Assembly (NCBI GenBank): GCA_003167475.1
Contig: PMTB01000268.1
Coordinates: 1-40,411, forward strand
Origin: a candidate division FCPU426 bacterium
GTDB taxonomy: Bacteria > Oederibacteriota > PGYV01 > Palsa-1178
Reading direction: 5' to 3'
Length of the DNA: 40,411 nt
Below, piece by piece: positions 18,283 to 26,246 of this stretch; the first letter of the stretch is position 1; each line of letters begins with the position of its first letter. Both the position numbers and the translations under genes were made by a program. Below the pieces are notes generated by a model. The model was not told the DNA's origin. It made no database searches and was given only the letters and a program-made list of their open reading frames with translations.

Positions 18283-18326
18283 TGTAGCGGCGCATATAAT
18301 GCGCCAGCCTTTTGACTGCCCGCGGT
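18283..18326. repeat. Dispersed palindromic repeat, right copy flanking the giant gene
   Basis: Inverted copy of 8496-8543. It starts with TGTAGC and has GGCGCAT (18289-18295) paired with ATGCGCC (18299-18305) over a 3-base loop. It begins nine bases after the giant gene's stop codon. No T-run follows, so it is not an obvious terminator. Confidence 0.7.
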
Positions 18327-18365
18327 GTGTTAGTAATTCCGCATAACAAAGTAAAAGGGGTGTTT

Positions 18366-19124
18366 ATGGCCAACAACAAAAAAACAGCCGTCATTACAGG
18401 CGGGGCGCAGGGTATAGGGCTTTGTCATGTGAAGGAGTTTTTGAAATCCGGATACAATGTTGCCTGCGCGGACCCGGATAAAGAGGCCGGGATTGAAATG
18501 ATGAAAGCCTTAAAGGCGGGCAAAAAACTTTTTTATTCCGATTGCGATGTTTCATCAGAAAAAGAAGCAATAAAATTCATAGGTTCGGCCATAAGGAAAT
18601 TTAACGGCATAGACGTCCTAATAAACAACGCGGGAATAGGGATAAATAAACCTGTCACGGAGCTGACGCTCAAGGAATGGAACCGCGTCATCGGCGTAAA
18701 CCTGACGAGCGCATTTTTATGCGCAAAACATTCCGCAAAACACCTTGAAAAATCCGGCGGCGTCATCATAAATACCGCATCGACCAGGGCGATTATGTCC
18801 GAAAAAAACACCGAAGCATACTCAGCCACCAAAGGCGGTATACTCGCCCTTACCCACGCGCTTGCCGTGAGCCTGGGGCCGAAGATAAGGGTGAACAGCA
18901 TCAGCCCGGGGTGGATAGAGGTTTCCGACTGGAAAAAGAAAAAGGATTTCAAAATACCGGTCCATTCGGAAGCGGACAAAAGCCAGCATCCCGCGGGCAG
19001 GGTTGGGACGCCGTATGATATATCAAAACTCGCGTTGTTTCTTGCATCGGAAGACGCGGGATTCATAACCGGGCAGAACTTCGTGGTGGACGGCGGCATG
19101 ACGAAAAAAATGATATATGTGTGA
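18366..19124 (+). CDS. SDR-family NAD(P)-dependent oxidoreductase
   Basis: A 252-residue classical short-chain dehydrogenase/reductase. The Rossmann motif TGGAQGIG lies at residues 11-18, NNAG at 87-90, and the catalytic tetrad is Asn112, Ser139, Tyr152 and Lys156 (in EAYSATKGG). Asp36 at the end of the second strand favours NAD(H) over NADP(H). The C-terminus VDGGMTKKMIYV is typical of one SDR subgroup often labelled 3-oxoacyl-ACP reductase-like. The true substrate cannot be told. The ATG at 18366 follows AAAGGGG; an upstream in-frame extension to 18312 would run into the repeat and lacks a ribosome site. Cytoplasmic, with no functional link to its surface-protein neighbours. Confidence 0.9.
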   Translation: MANNKKTAVITGGAQGIGLCHVKEFLKSGYNVACADPDKEAGIEMMKALKAGKKLFYSDCDVSSEKEAIKFIGSAIRKFNGIDVLINNAGIGINKPVTELTLKEWNRVIGVNLTSAFLCAKHSAKHLEKSGGVIINTASTRAIMSEKNTEAYSATKGGILALTHALAVSLGPKIRVNSISPGWIEVSDWKKKKDFKIPVHSEADKSQHPAGRVGTPYDISKLALFLASEDAGFITGQNFVVDGGMTKKMIYV

Positions 19125-19157
19125 TAATGTAAATTCGTTGTTTATGTTGCCGCAACA

Positions 19158-19266
19158 GGACAAGGTCCGCAACCTAAAGGTTGCGCCTACACAAACAAAT
19201 GCAAAACGTGGTTAGCAGGTTTTTTGGATTATGTAGCCGCAACCTTTAGGTTGCGGATCTTGTTTG
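19158..19266. repeat. Small element with inverted TGTAG-palindrome ends
   Basis: The left end (about 19160-19191) and right end (about 19232-19265) are near-identical inverted copies of roughly 30 bases. Each is itself a palindrome: CGCAACCT with AGGTTGCG around two bases, led by TGTAG on the inner side and ACAAG on the outer side. About 40 bases of unrelated sequence lie between. The whole could fold as one cruciform, like a miniature element. Confidence 0.65.
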
Positions 19267-19275
19267 TTTCGTAAC

Positions 19276-19302
19276 TGAAGAACTCGCTCCCCCGCAATGA
19301 CA
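19276..19302. repeat. Solo end of the CGCAATGAC repeat
   Basis: GAAGAACTCGCTCCCCCGC followed by AATGAC resembles the right end of the fold-back element at 28732-28883 (AGCTCGCTCCTCGC then AATGAC). No left end is present here, so this is a partial or decayed copy. Confidence 0.5.
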
Positions 19303-19380
19303 ATCATTAATGATGAAAATCGTAGATATTTGTGTTATATCATTAGTATGCGTTAAATATCAGACCCGAAGGTGGAATGA

Positions 19381-19968
19381 ATGAAAAGAATATTAATTAT
19401 CGCGGTGTTGGCCCTTGCCTTATCCGCGTCCTGCAAGAATGCCGCAAACCCTACGGGCCCTTTTGCGGCCGCCACTTTTTACAGTTTTGACTCCTCGCTT
19501 GACGGCTGGAACAGTATGGGAACAGCCAATGAAACGCTCTCCATTAATACTGACGCGGCATATATCAAGGCCGGGGCAGGGTCGGTGAAATGCACGGCCA
19601 CTCTTTCTTCAACCGGATCCAAAGCCATCATATTCTATAAAGCCTTTGGTACCAACCAGAGCCTGACAAGCCGGACAGTCACTCTCTGGGTGTACGTCCC
19701 AGTGGCTTTGTCTGCAATGAGCCCCGGATATTACATAGACCTGAATATCAAAAGGTCGAGTATGCCCAATCCCGACACAATTTACGGACCTGCCCTTAAC
19801 ACATCAGGATGGAAAAGCTGCACGTATACCATACCGGCATATTCTTCCGACGGGAACGTCACGCATGATTATTCCGACGTGACAATGATGTATTTCATCG
19901 TCGAAAATACCGGCCAAACGCCGGCCGACTGGACAGGGGATTTATACTTCGACGAGCTCAGCTGGTAA
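19381..19968 (+). CDS. Lipoprotein with galactose-binding-like fold
   Basis: A 195-residue protein with a signal peptide (MKRILIIAVLALALSASC) and a cysteine at residue 18 that is probably lipidated, though Ser at -3 is not ideal. The mature domain starts YSFDSSLDGWNSMG and ends DWTGDLYFDELSW, the usual first and last strands of jelly-roll carbohydrate-binding modules. It lacks the long Thr linker of its relatives. Likely an envelope-anchored sugar- or polymer-binding protein; the ligand is unknown. GGTGG precedes the ATG. It is a monocistronic gene between repeats on one side and a 480-base gap on the other. Confidence 0.75.
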   Translation: MKRILIIAVLALALSASCKNAANPTGPFAAATFYSFDSSLDGWNSMGTANETLSINTDAAYIKAGAGSVKCTATLSSTGSKAIIFYKAFGTNQSLTSRTVTLWVYVPVALSAMSPGYYIDLNIKRSSMPNPDTIYGPALNTSGWKSCTYTIPAYSSDGNVTHDYSDVTMMYFIVENTGQTPADWTGDLYFDELSW

Positions 19969-20258
19969 TAAAGTTTTCTGATGGAAATTTTATTAGGTTT
20001 GAGGAGTAAGGGCGGGCTGGTTTAAAACAACTGACATTTTTTCCTGTTTTTTCCATCGTTGGACTTCCAAAAAATATATGCAACCGTTTTTGTATAATTA
20101 TAAAACCACGGGTCGACAAATAAAATACACTTTCGTATTTTTCCTCCTCTGATTAACTCTTTAAGCAAAAACGCCTATTTTCAACTATTTTAATTTCATT
20201 TTCACGTAAAATCGAGCCAGTTTTAAAGTTAAGAAAACGTTGGTAATTATTTTGTTAT

Positions 20259-20274
20259 TGGGCAAAAATTTGCT
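20259..20274 (+). promoter_or_regulatory. Sigma54-like -24/-12 element
   Basis: TGGGCAA, four bases, then TTGCT, with GG and GC 12 bases apart. The sequence just after it (TTTATAAAC) also recurs after the similar element at 8667 (TTATAAAC). It would start transcription about 160 bases before the coding region. Confidence 0.4.
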
Positions 20275-20364
20275 TTATAAACGGCGGGTTGTTATTATCA
20301 ATATAAGAAGAACGCATTGGTCTTACAGAACACTGTAACGTTATATCGTTTAAACAGTAATTAA

Positions 20365-20382
20365 TTGTGATATACGTCACAA
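20365..20382 (+). promoter_or_regulatory. CRP/FNR-type operator palindrome
   Basis: TTGTGA and TCACAA are separated by six bases (TATACG). The core TGTGA-N6-TCACA is the exact E. coli CRP consensus. It is centred about 75 bases before the ATG of the surface protein gene, an expected position for a CRP-family activator. Which regulator binds in this organism is unknown. Confidence 0.65.
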
Positions 20383-20448
20383 AAATACAAGTTGTTTTGA
20401 AGTTGTAAGGATCAAAGAGACTTACTTGTTTCTAAAACGGGGGCATTT

Positions 20449-22971
20449 ATGATTTTAGACGCTATCTATTCAGGCATACAGAAAAGGACATTTCCCAGGG
20501 CGATATTCGGTTGCTTATTTCTGATTCTTTTTTTTCCCGCTTTAACCCGGGCTGCCATCATTAACGGTGATTTTGAAAATGGTATGACGGGTTGGACCGT
20601 CACCACTCAATATGTCAGCGCGACCGCCCTCAGCACAAACTCAGTAGGCGATAAATTTCCATACGCGACAACCATAACCCCCGGCGTCGCCCCGTATTCC
20701 ACAAACATGACGTCCGGGGCGTTTCTTAACGATGTATATGCCGGAAATTATTCAGCCAAATTATTTTCCGGTTACGGGGAAAACGGGAGGGTCGACTGGT
20801 CGAGGATACAGCAGACCGCGGCCGTGCCGGACGGGTACTGTTACCTGGAGGTATATCTTGCAATGGTCCTGCCGGGATACCATCTTACGCAGGGCCAGCC
20901 GAACGACGACCCTTATGTGGAATTTGATGTGTTTAACAGCACTACGGGAGCCACCCTTTATAGCAAAACCTACAGGTTTGGAGACCCGGCGCTGCAGCCT
21001 TTGTTGATCGACGGCAATACAACAACCGCGTCAGGAGGGCCGTTTAAGTTCCTGCCGTGGACAAGGATATTGATAGACCTTACTGCATTCAGCGGACAGA
21101 CAATCACCATAGCCTTTACCGCCAACAAGTGCGCCCAGACCGAGCATTTTTCATACGCTTACCTTGACAATGTGAGTTTCCTTCCGTGCAACACGCCTAC
21201 TGTGACCAAAACAGTGACGCCGACCAGGACCATTACAAGGACAATAACCCCGACAAATACAATAACCCGGACCGTCACGCCGACATTTACGCCGAGCTTT
21301 ACAGTGACAGTTACGGTTACAGTTACCGTCACAAAAACTTTTACCCCGACCTTCACACCCACTTTTACCGTGACATACACGCCGACCTTCACCGTGACCA
21401 AAACCCCCACTCCCACCTTCACGCCGACCTTTACGGTGACTTTTACCAGGACAGATACCCCAACTTTGAGCCCGACCGTAAGCAAAACAATTACGCCCAC
21501 TGTCACAGCAACGCCGACGTACACGGACACCGTTACTTCCACTCCTACGTTCACGGCCACACCGACTTTTACCATGACCTTTACCCAGACCGACACGCGG
21601 ACTTTTACGCCCACATTTACGGCCACGCCGACGTTCACCATGACCTTCACGCTGACCGATACGCCCACATCCACGCCCACATTCACCTGTACTAGTACAA
21701 TGACCGCCACCCCGACTCAGACCCCCACGTCTACTTTTACAATGACATTCACGGATACATACACATGCACGGACACAAAAACAAATACTCCGACTTTTAC
21801 GTCAACTCCGACCTTTACGGAGACGTTTACATTCACAAACACGCCAACATTCACGGCCACTTATACATCCACATTCACAAGCACCGCGACGCCGAGTTTC
21901 ACCCCCACATTTACGCAGACCTCAACCGCGACAATAACGCGCACGGTTACGGACACAAATACCCCGCCGCCGTCGCCCACTATCACGCCTACGCCGCTTA
22001 AAGGCGGATATCTGATCACTATAAAGGTTTACAATGAAGCCGGCGAAGTGGTCCGCACGATAGCCGTACTGCCGTCATATGACCCCATTACAAACATCAT
22101 TACAAGCATAAACGGGGACACGGGCGCTACGGCAATCGGCTACGGCGGGATAATGAACATATTACTGCCCGGTGTGGGATTGAACGGGTCGGACGTGAAT
22201 ATTACATGGGACGCGAAAACAGACGGCGGGCAGTACGCGGCATCAGGGTCCTACTCGATCAGGGTCGAGCAGGTTGACACGTATAACCGCGAAAAAGATA
22301 CGATTATCCAGGTCACGGTGATAAGAAATGAAACATACATACAAATGAACGTTTATAACAGCGCGGGCGAGCTGGTAAGGCAGGTCACAAATTATGACTT
22401 TGTCATGCCCCCTGATTTTACGCCCGGTCCCGGGGTCGGCGTGAATATGGATATTCCGCCCCTGGTAATTTCCAACAAAGGTGACCCGTCCACGGTGCAG
22501 ATAAGGTTCGGGTCCGCGACCGAAGACTTCATGCTATGGGACGGGAAGAACAATTTCGGTCAAGCGGTCTCAAGCGGTGTGTATGAGGTAAAAATCGTTA
22601 TTAAAACCGAATCATTGCTGATAACCGTCGCCACGGACAGCGTGACCGTTTTAAAAGAGGACAGTGTGATATTAAGCAACCTGAAGGCCGTGCCGAGCCC
22701 GTATGACGGCACCGGGCCGGGCATAGAACTTCGTTGGGATTCCGGGTTGACAGGCGAAGTTACCGTAAATATTTATAATTTAAACGGCGAGGTTGTGCGC
22801 GTAATGCACGAGAAACTTGAAAGCACGAGTGCCATGTGGGATATCAGGACCTCCAGCGGCAATCTTGTATCAAATGGTATATATATAGCAGTGCTGCAGG
22901 GAATTTCGTACGACGGAAACAGGGGAACCAGGAAGTTGAAAATAGCGGTTAACAGGAGGACAGGGCTGTAG
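20449..22971 (+). CDS. Large Thr-linker surface protein with triple FlgD-like end
   Basis: An 840-residue exported protein. After a signal sequence ([17 protein letters not shown], about residues 19-35) comes a jelly-roll domain opening [15 protein letters not shown] and ending [11 protein letters not shown] (to about residue 245), as in carbohydrate-binding or PEP-CTERM-type domains. Bases 21195-21996 encode some 267 residues of [11 protein letters not shown]-type linker. The last 325 residues contain three FlgD-like Ig segments, each with a V-YN-G-VVR strand ([36 protein letters not shown]) and an SNGIY-type turn. The linker probably acts as a rigid, perhaps glycosylated stalk. GGGGG lies before the ATG. 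A CRP-type site and sigma54-like element upstream point to conditional expression. Confidence 0.88.
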   Translation: MILDAIYSGIQKRTFPRAIFGCLFLILFFPALTRAAIINGDFENGMTGWTVTTQYVSATALSTNSVGDKFPYATTITPGVAPYSTNMTSGAFLNDVYAGNYSAKLFSGYGENGRVDWSRIQQTAAVPDGYCYLEVYLAMVLPGYHLTQGQPNDDPYVEFDVFNSTTGATLYSKTYRFGDPALQPLLIDGNTTTASGGPFKFLPWTRILIDLTAFSGQTITIAFTANKCAQTEHFSYAYLDNVSFLPCNTPTVTKTVTPTRTITRTITPTNTITRTVTPTFTPSFTVTVTVTVTVTKTFTPTFTPTFTVTYTPTFTVTKTPTPTFTPTFTVTFTRTDTPTLSPTVSKTITPTVTATPTYTDTVTSTPTFTATPTFTMTFTQTDTRTFTPTFTATPTFTMTFTLTDTPTSTPTFTCTSTMTATPTQTPTSTFTMTFTDTYTCTDTKTNTPTFTSTPTFTETFTFTNTPTFTATYTSTFTSTATPSFTPTFTQTSTATITRTVTDTNTPPPSPTITPTPLKGGYLITIKVYNEAGEVVRTIAVLPSYDPITNIITSINGDTGATAIGYGGIMNILLPGVGLNGSDVNITWDAKTDGGQYAASGSYSIRVEQVDTYNREKDTIIQVTVIRNETYIQMNVYNSAGELVRQVTNYDFVMPPDFTPGPGVGVNMDIPPLVISNKGDPSTVQIRFGSATEDFMLWDGKNNFGQAVSSGVYEVKIVIKTESLLITVATDSVTVLKEDSVILSNLKAVPSPYDGTGPGIELRWDSGLTGEVTVNIYNLNGEVVRVMHEKLESTSAMWDIRTSSGNLVSNGIYIAVLQGISYDGNRGTRKLKIAVNRRTGL

Positions 22972-23106
22972 AATAATGGCCGGCCGCTGATTCTTAAGAA
23001 AGCCGGGCAAAAGTATTTAAGGCGCCGCAAAGGGCGCTTTCATAAACATCCTTATTTCTAAGGCGGAAAAAAGCAAAAAAACATGCGATATTTAATTAAA
23101 ATATTA

Positions 23107-23134
23107 TTGACATAACGGATAAAAAGTGTAAAAT
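23107..23134 (+). promoter_or_regulatory. Sigma70-type promoter of the tRNA-Lys/rplU unit
   Basis: A perfect TTGACA at 23107-23112 and TAAAAT at 23129-23134 are 16 bases apart in an AT-rich setting. It should drive the structured leader, tRNA-Lys and probably rplU-rpmA. Confidence 0.75.
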
Positions 23135-23140
23135 ATAGCC

Positions 23141-23460
23141 TTGCTGTCTTGATACAGCTGTAGAATCATGGAAGTTAAGGTAATCCCTTGTTTTCCTGAT
23201 TTAAAAGCAAACAAAACAAGCAGATTTTTATTTTTTTTTGTGTTCTTTAAAAACAAAGCAGTTGTGTCGGCGACAGTAGGCCGGTATCGGCCTTCCGATA
23301 GGCTGAGTGGAATGACTGATGATAAGGTGTTCGCCTTAAGGCGAATACAGGCAGCCAAGCTCAGTTACACGTTGCCCTTTGGGCAACGTGTAACTGAGCT
23401 CCTTAGCTTGTAAATTATGCTGGGCGAGTTTAACAGAGACAGTTGGATAGAATATAAAAT
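23141..23460 (+). ncRNA. Highly structured leader, possible ncRNA
   Basis: Successive hairpins lie between the promoter and tRNA-Lys: GCTGT/ACAGC just after the expected start; TATCGG/CCGATA (23285-23300); GTGTTCGCC/GGCGAATAC (23327-23348); and a perfect 20-bp stem pairing 23358-23377 with 23381-23400 across a 3-base loop. No T-run follows the long stem, so it is not a standard terminator. It matches none of the RNase P, SRP, tmRNA or 6S signatures I know. It could be a processed leader or a stand-alone RNA. Confidence 0.4.
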
Positions 23461-23468
23461 AATTAGGT

Positions 23469-23544
23469 GGGCCGGTAGCTCAGTTGGTAGAGCACCGCCC
23501 TTTTAAGGCGGGCGTCGCGAGTTCGACTCTCGCCCGGCTCACCA
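23469..23544 (+). tRNA. tRNA-Lys (UUU)
   Basis: A complete 76-base cloverleaf with encoded CCA. The acceptor stem GGGCCGG pairs with CCGGCTC (one G-T pair). The D arm is GCTC/GAGC, the anticodon stem CCGCC/GGCGG with loop CTTTTAA (anticodon TTT), and the T arm GCGAG/CTCGC with loop TTCGACT. The anticodon reads AAA and AAG lysine codons. Confidence 0.98.
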
Positions 23545-23545
23545 G

Positions 23546-23700
23546 AAATTTTCGCTCAAGCGAAAATTTGGAGCAAGTGAGCAGATTGACACGCCTTCGT
23601 TAATACTTTGGCGTGCGAGCCAGTTGAGCAGGTTGACAAACAAGGCTTTTGCGAACCTGCGGTCAAACTGCTCAATCTGTTTAATCTGCTCAGGTTCAGG
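23546..23700 (+). repeat. Nested inverted repeats between tRNA-Lys and rplU
   Basis: A hairpin directly after the tRNA pairs AAATTTTCGC with GCGAAAATTT (23546-23569). Then GAGCAGATT near 23579 faces AATCTGCTC near 23684, and inside it TTGAGCAGGTTGAC (23624-23637) faces GTCAAACTGCTCAA (23662-23675) with one mismatch. A small CACGCC/GGCGTG stem lies between. This may process the tRNA from the mRNA or regulate rplU. Confidence 0.55.
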
Positions 23701-23745
23701 TTTGTTTGAAAACAGAAGACGGAACATACATAAGGAGGCTTTACA

Positions 23746-24057
23746 ATGTACGCAGTGGTTGAGATCGGCGGGAAGCAGTACAAGATGGCTGAAGGCCAGG
23801 TGGTAAAAGTCGAACAGATTATCGGAGTTGGCAAAGAAGTCACTTTTGACAGTGTTCTTTTAATAGCCACAGAAGGCGAGATCAAGGTTGGCAAGCCCAA
23901 ACTTGAGAACGTTAAGATAGTTTGCCAGGTTTTGGACGCGGAAGTGAAAGGCGAAAAGTTCATGGTTTTCAAATGGAGGCGCAGGAAGAACTCCAAGAAA
24001 CGCATGGGCCACAGGAGAAAATTCACGGTGCTCAAGGTAAAATCAATACAACTGTAG
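23746..24057 (+). CDS. rplU: Ribosomal protein bL21
   Basis: A 103-residue 50S subunit protein that binds 23S rRNA. The N-terminus MYAVVEIGGKQYKM and the C-terminal KWRRRKNSKKRMGHRR stretch are diagnostic for bL21, and the length is standard. AAGGAGG is well placed before the ATG. It is followed 47 bases later by rpmA, its usual partner, and sits about 200 bases after tRNA-Lys. A structured region just upstream could mediate autoregulation, but I do not recognise a known L21 leader. Confidence 0.98.
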   Translation: MYAVVEIGGKQYKMAEGQVVKVEQIIGVGKEVTFDSVLLIATEGEIKVGKPKLENVKIVCQVLDAEVKGEKFMVFKWRRRKNSKKRMGHRRKFTVLKVKSIQL

Positions 24058-24104
24058 AAATAACAGTTTAAATTTAAAAATCAGGTTAGGATGGTGAAGC
24101 TCAA

Positions 24105-24368
24105 ATGGCACACACGAAGGCACAGGGCAGTTCAAGGAACGGAAGGGATTCAGCCGGCCAGAGGCTCGGCGTTAAGGCATACGGAGAGAACCTCGTCACA
24201 GCTGGTTCCATTATTGTAAGGCAGCGCGGAACGAAGATCAAAGCGCACCTCAATGTAGGCATGGGCAAGGACCACACCCTTTTCGCGAAGGTAAACGGCA
24301 TTGTGAAATTCGAAAAGACAGGAAAAGGCAAGTTTGTGAGCGTAATACCGGTAGCCGCGGCACAGTAA
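24105..24368 (+). CDS. rpmA: Ribosomal protein bL27
   Basis: An 87-residue 50S protein near the peptidyl-transferase centre. [24 protein letters not shown] is the conserved N-terminus, with [11 protein letters not shown] and HTLFAKVNG in the core. It begins directly at MAHTK, without the cleaved N-terminal extension seen in Firmicutes. A GGTGA ribosome site precedes the ATG. A strong terminator follows at 24391, so the rplU-rpmA unit ends here and the downstream gene needs its own promoter. Confidence 0.98.
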   Translation: MAHTKAQGSSRNGRDSAGQRLGVKAYGENLVTAGSIIVRQRGTKIKAHLNVGMGKDHTLFAKVNGIVKFEKTGKGKFVSVIPVAAAQ

Positions 24369-24390
24369 ATTCACAGTTTATATTATTATA

Positions 24391-24418
24391 AGCGGGCCTT
24401 ATGGCCCGCTTTTTTTTT
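24391..24418 (+). terminator. Rho-independent terminator after rpmA
   Basis: A perfect 8-bp stem (AGCGGGCC with GGCCCGCT) closes a 4-base loop and runs into eight or more T. Confidence 0.95.
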
Positions 24419-24441
24419 GCCGCTTTTCCCCGGATTAAATA

Positions 24442-24450
24442 TGCTATAAT
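24442..24450 (+). promoter_or_regulatory. Extended -10 promoter for the sulfatase-fold gene
   Basis: TGC followed by a perfect TATAAT gives an extended -10. No clear -35 is present because the region upstream is the rpmA terminator. Expected start is near 24457, about 40 bases before the chosen start codon. Confidence 0.6.
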
Positions 24451-24497
24451 TGTGATGGTTGCTTTGTTTTAAAAAACATCCCGCGAGAAGGTGTAAG

Positions 24498-26171
24498 TTG
24501 AGCTTAAAAGAAAAAATTCCGGGTTTTTACGCGGCCGCGGTATATATATGGAACAGCACCGTGAAGGCATTTTTTAACATAAAAAATTTTCATGTCTTCC
24601 TTTTTTCCGCGTATCCTGTGCTTTTTCTCTATGAAAATAACTGGAAATACCTCGGTTTTAATGAGATTATATTTCCGCTGTGCCTTGTCATGGCCGGCGC
24701 TTTCGCGCTTTTCTGCCTGGTAAACCTCATTGTCCGCGACGGGCTAAAAACCTCGGCAATGGTCTCTCTTTTTCTGGTGGTGTTCTTTTCCTACGGACAT
24801 GTTTATTCGTTGTATATGGACCACTTCCACGGGCATACCGGGCACGGCCCCCTGCTTACTTTTACCGTCCTGTTTTACCTGGCCCTTATCCTGCCGGTTT
24901 TTTTATATCCAAAGTTCAGGGACGTTTTTGTAAGGTATCTGGGTGTATTGTCGGTGCTGCTCATAACGGTCACCATATTACGGTTTACCGGAACGGGCAT
25001 ACATAATTTTAAGGAGTATCTGTCCAATCCCAACGCCAATGCCTTTGCCAACGCCTATAAAAACACCGCCAGTCCGGCGGTGCCTTTTGACGTAAAAGAT
25101 CACAGTGACGACCCCGACATATATTACATAATCCTCGATTCGTATTCCAACTCGCGCGCACTTAAGGAATATTACCGGTTTGACAACGGCGCTTTTATTT
25201 CCTGGCTGAGAAAAGCCGGGTTTGTACTGCCTAAAAATCCATGGACCAATTATTGCCAGACAGCGCTGTCCCTGGGCTCCTCGCTTAATATGGATTATCT
25301 GTTTAACCTGACAAAGGTACCGGACGAAAAGACCAATGATGACAGGTCATACATGTCCAAACTCATAGAGAACAGCGCCGTAAGCAGGTACCTGAAATCC
25401 ATCGGATATACCACGGTCAAGTTCTTATACGGCTATGACATCACGGATGCCTTTAAGGCGGATGTGATAATAAGTTCCGCGGGCGATTACTTTATTCATG
25501 AGTTTGAGAACGAACTCGCCAACACAACCCTGCTTATAAGCTTTAAGATTTTTATGGAAAGCCAGGGTGAGATCGCCGCCAAATCGCGCAGGGTAATGAC
25601 CATGCTTGAGGGGCTGCCTATGGTGGCCACAAAGATCAAATCGCCAAAATTTGTTTTTGTGCACATACTTGTCCCGCACCCGCCTTTTGTTTTTGACAAG
25701 GACGGGATGACCGATAAATACATCAACGCGACCGAGTCGCCCGGGGATGAGCCGAGTTCGGAGCTGACACGCGTTTATAAGGAAGGCTACATAGGGCAGA
25801 TTGAATTCATAAACAATCGTATAGAGCAGGTTATCCAACAGCTGATCCAGAATTCATCAAGGCCGCCGGTAATAATACTTCAGGCCGATCATGGCTCCGG
25901 AATGACTTTTTTTCGCCAGCTGAAAAACACGAATATCTACGACAGATTCTCGATCTTAAACGCATATTACCTGCCGCTCGGGGGAAGTTCGGTTATTTAT
26001 AACGGCATAACTCCGGTTAACTCTTTCAGGATGATATTGAATTACTATTTTGGGACCAACTACAGCAGGCTGCCGGAAAGGAGTTTCTTCTCGGCATTTT
26101 TCAGTCCATATAATTTTACAGAAATAACCGACAGCCTGAAAAAACACAATATTGATGGTCCGGCCCGTTAA
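24498..26171 (+). CDS. Membrane-bound sulfatase-fold hydrolase/transferase
   Basis: A 557-residue protein: about five hydrophobic helices in the first 180 residues, then an alkaline-phosphatase-superfamily domain. Its motifs are DIYYIILDSYSN (metal ligand strand), TNYCQTALSLGSSLNM (Thr as likely nucleophile), VHILVPHPPFVF and ILQADHGSG (metal-binding Asp-His). Related membrane proteins transfer phosphoethanolamine or phosphoglycerol groups onto envelope lipids or polymers, so envelope modification is the best guess. TTG at 24498 is chosen because GAGAAGG lies seven bases upstream; the longer frame from 24459 starts inside the promoter zone. It sits between rpmA and obgE, which are usually adjacent, with its own promoter. 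Confidence 0.85.
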   Translation: MSLKEKIPGFYAAAVYIWNSTVKAFFNIKNFHVFLFSAYPVLFLYENNWKYLGFNEIIFPLCLVMAGAFALFCLVNLIVRDGLKTSAMVSLFLVVFFSYGHVYSLYMDHFHGHTGHGPLLTFTVLFYLALILPVFLYPKFRDVFVRYLGVLSVLLITVTILRFTGTGIHNFKEYLSNPNANAFANAYKNTASPAVPFDVKDHSDDPDIYYIILDSYSNSRALKEYYRFDNGAFISWLRKAGFVLPKNPWTNYCQTALSLGSSLNMDYLFNLTKVPDEKTNDDRSYMSKLIENSAVSRYLKSIGYTTVKFLYGYDITDAFKADVIISSAGDYFIHEFENELANTTLLISFKIFMESQGEIAAKSRRVMTMLEGLPMVATKIKSPKFVFVHILVPHPPFVFDKDGMTDKYINATESPGDEPSSELTRVYKEGYIGQIEFINNRIEQVIQQLIQNSSRPPVIILQADHGSGMTFFRQLKNTNIYDRFSILNAYYLPLGGSSVIYNGITPVNSFRMILNYYFGTNYSRLPERSFFSAFFSPYNFTEITDSLKKHNIDGPAR

Positions 26172-26211
26172 AGGCTGCGGTAAAAACAATCGAAATCCCC
26201 GTTGTTTTATG

Positions 26212-26220
26212 TGGTATAAT
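26212..26220 (+). promoter_or_regulatory. Extended -10 promoter for obgE
   Basis: TGG followed by TATAAT at 26215-26220, without a good -35. The ATG of obgE is 27 bases downstream, so the leader is very short. Confidence 0.6.
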
Positions 26221-26246
26221 GTCTAAAATTCAAAGCGGAGAATAAA

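Larger units (their letters stand above)
19969..20448. other. Long AT-rich regulatory gap
   Basis: Four hundred and eighty AT-rich bases without a convincing gene. It holds a sigma54-like element at 20259-20274 and a CRP-type palindrome at 20365-20382, both upstream of the 840-residue surface protein gene. A TATAAT at 20093-20098 has no matching -35. The length suggests a heavily regulated promoter. Confidence 0.55.
22972..23468. other. Intergenic region: hairpin, promoter and structured leader
   Basis: This gap holds a weak hairpin at 23019-23040 (AAGGCGCC with GGCGCTTT) that may end the upstream transcript despite lacking a T-run, the promoter at 23107-23134, and a strongly structured leader before tRNA-Lys. 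An 81-codon frame inside it (23168-23413) spans the hairpins and is not supported. Confidence 0.5.

Noticed and set aside
21159-21710. Long minus-strand frames of V-x-V-x repeats, also at 324-806, 15127-15513, 17461-17790 and 17797-18003
   Set aside because: They are exact antisense images of the Thr-x linkers (ACN on one strand reads as Val on the other). They lack ribosome sites and signals and appear wherever a linker does.
23168-23413. 81-codon plus-strand frame before tRNA-Lys
   Set aside because: It spans several hairpins including a 20-bp perfect stem, has no recognisable family and no good ribosome site. The region reads as structured RNA.
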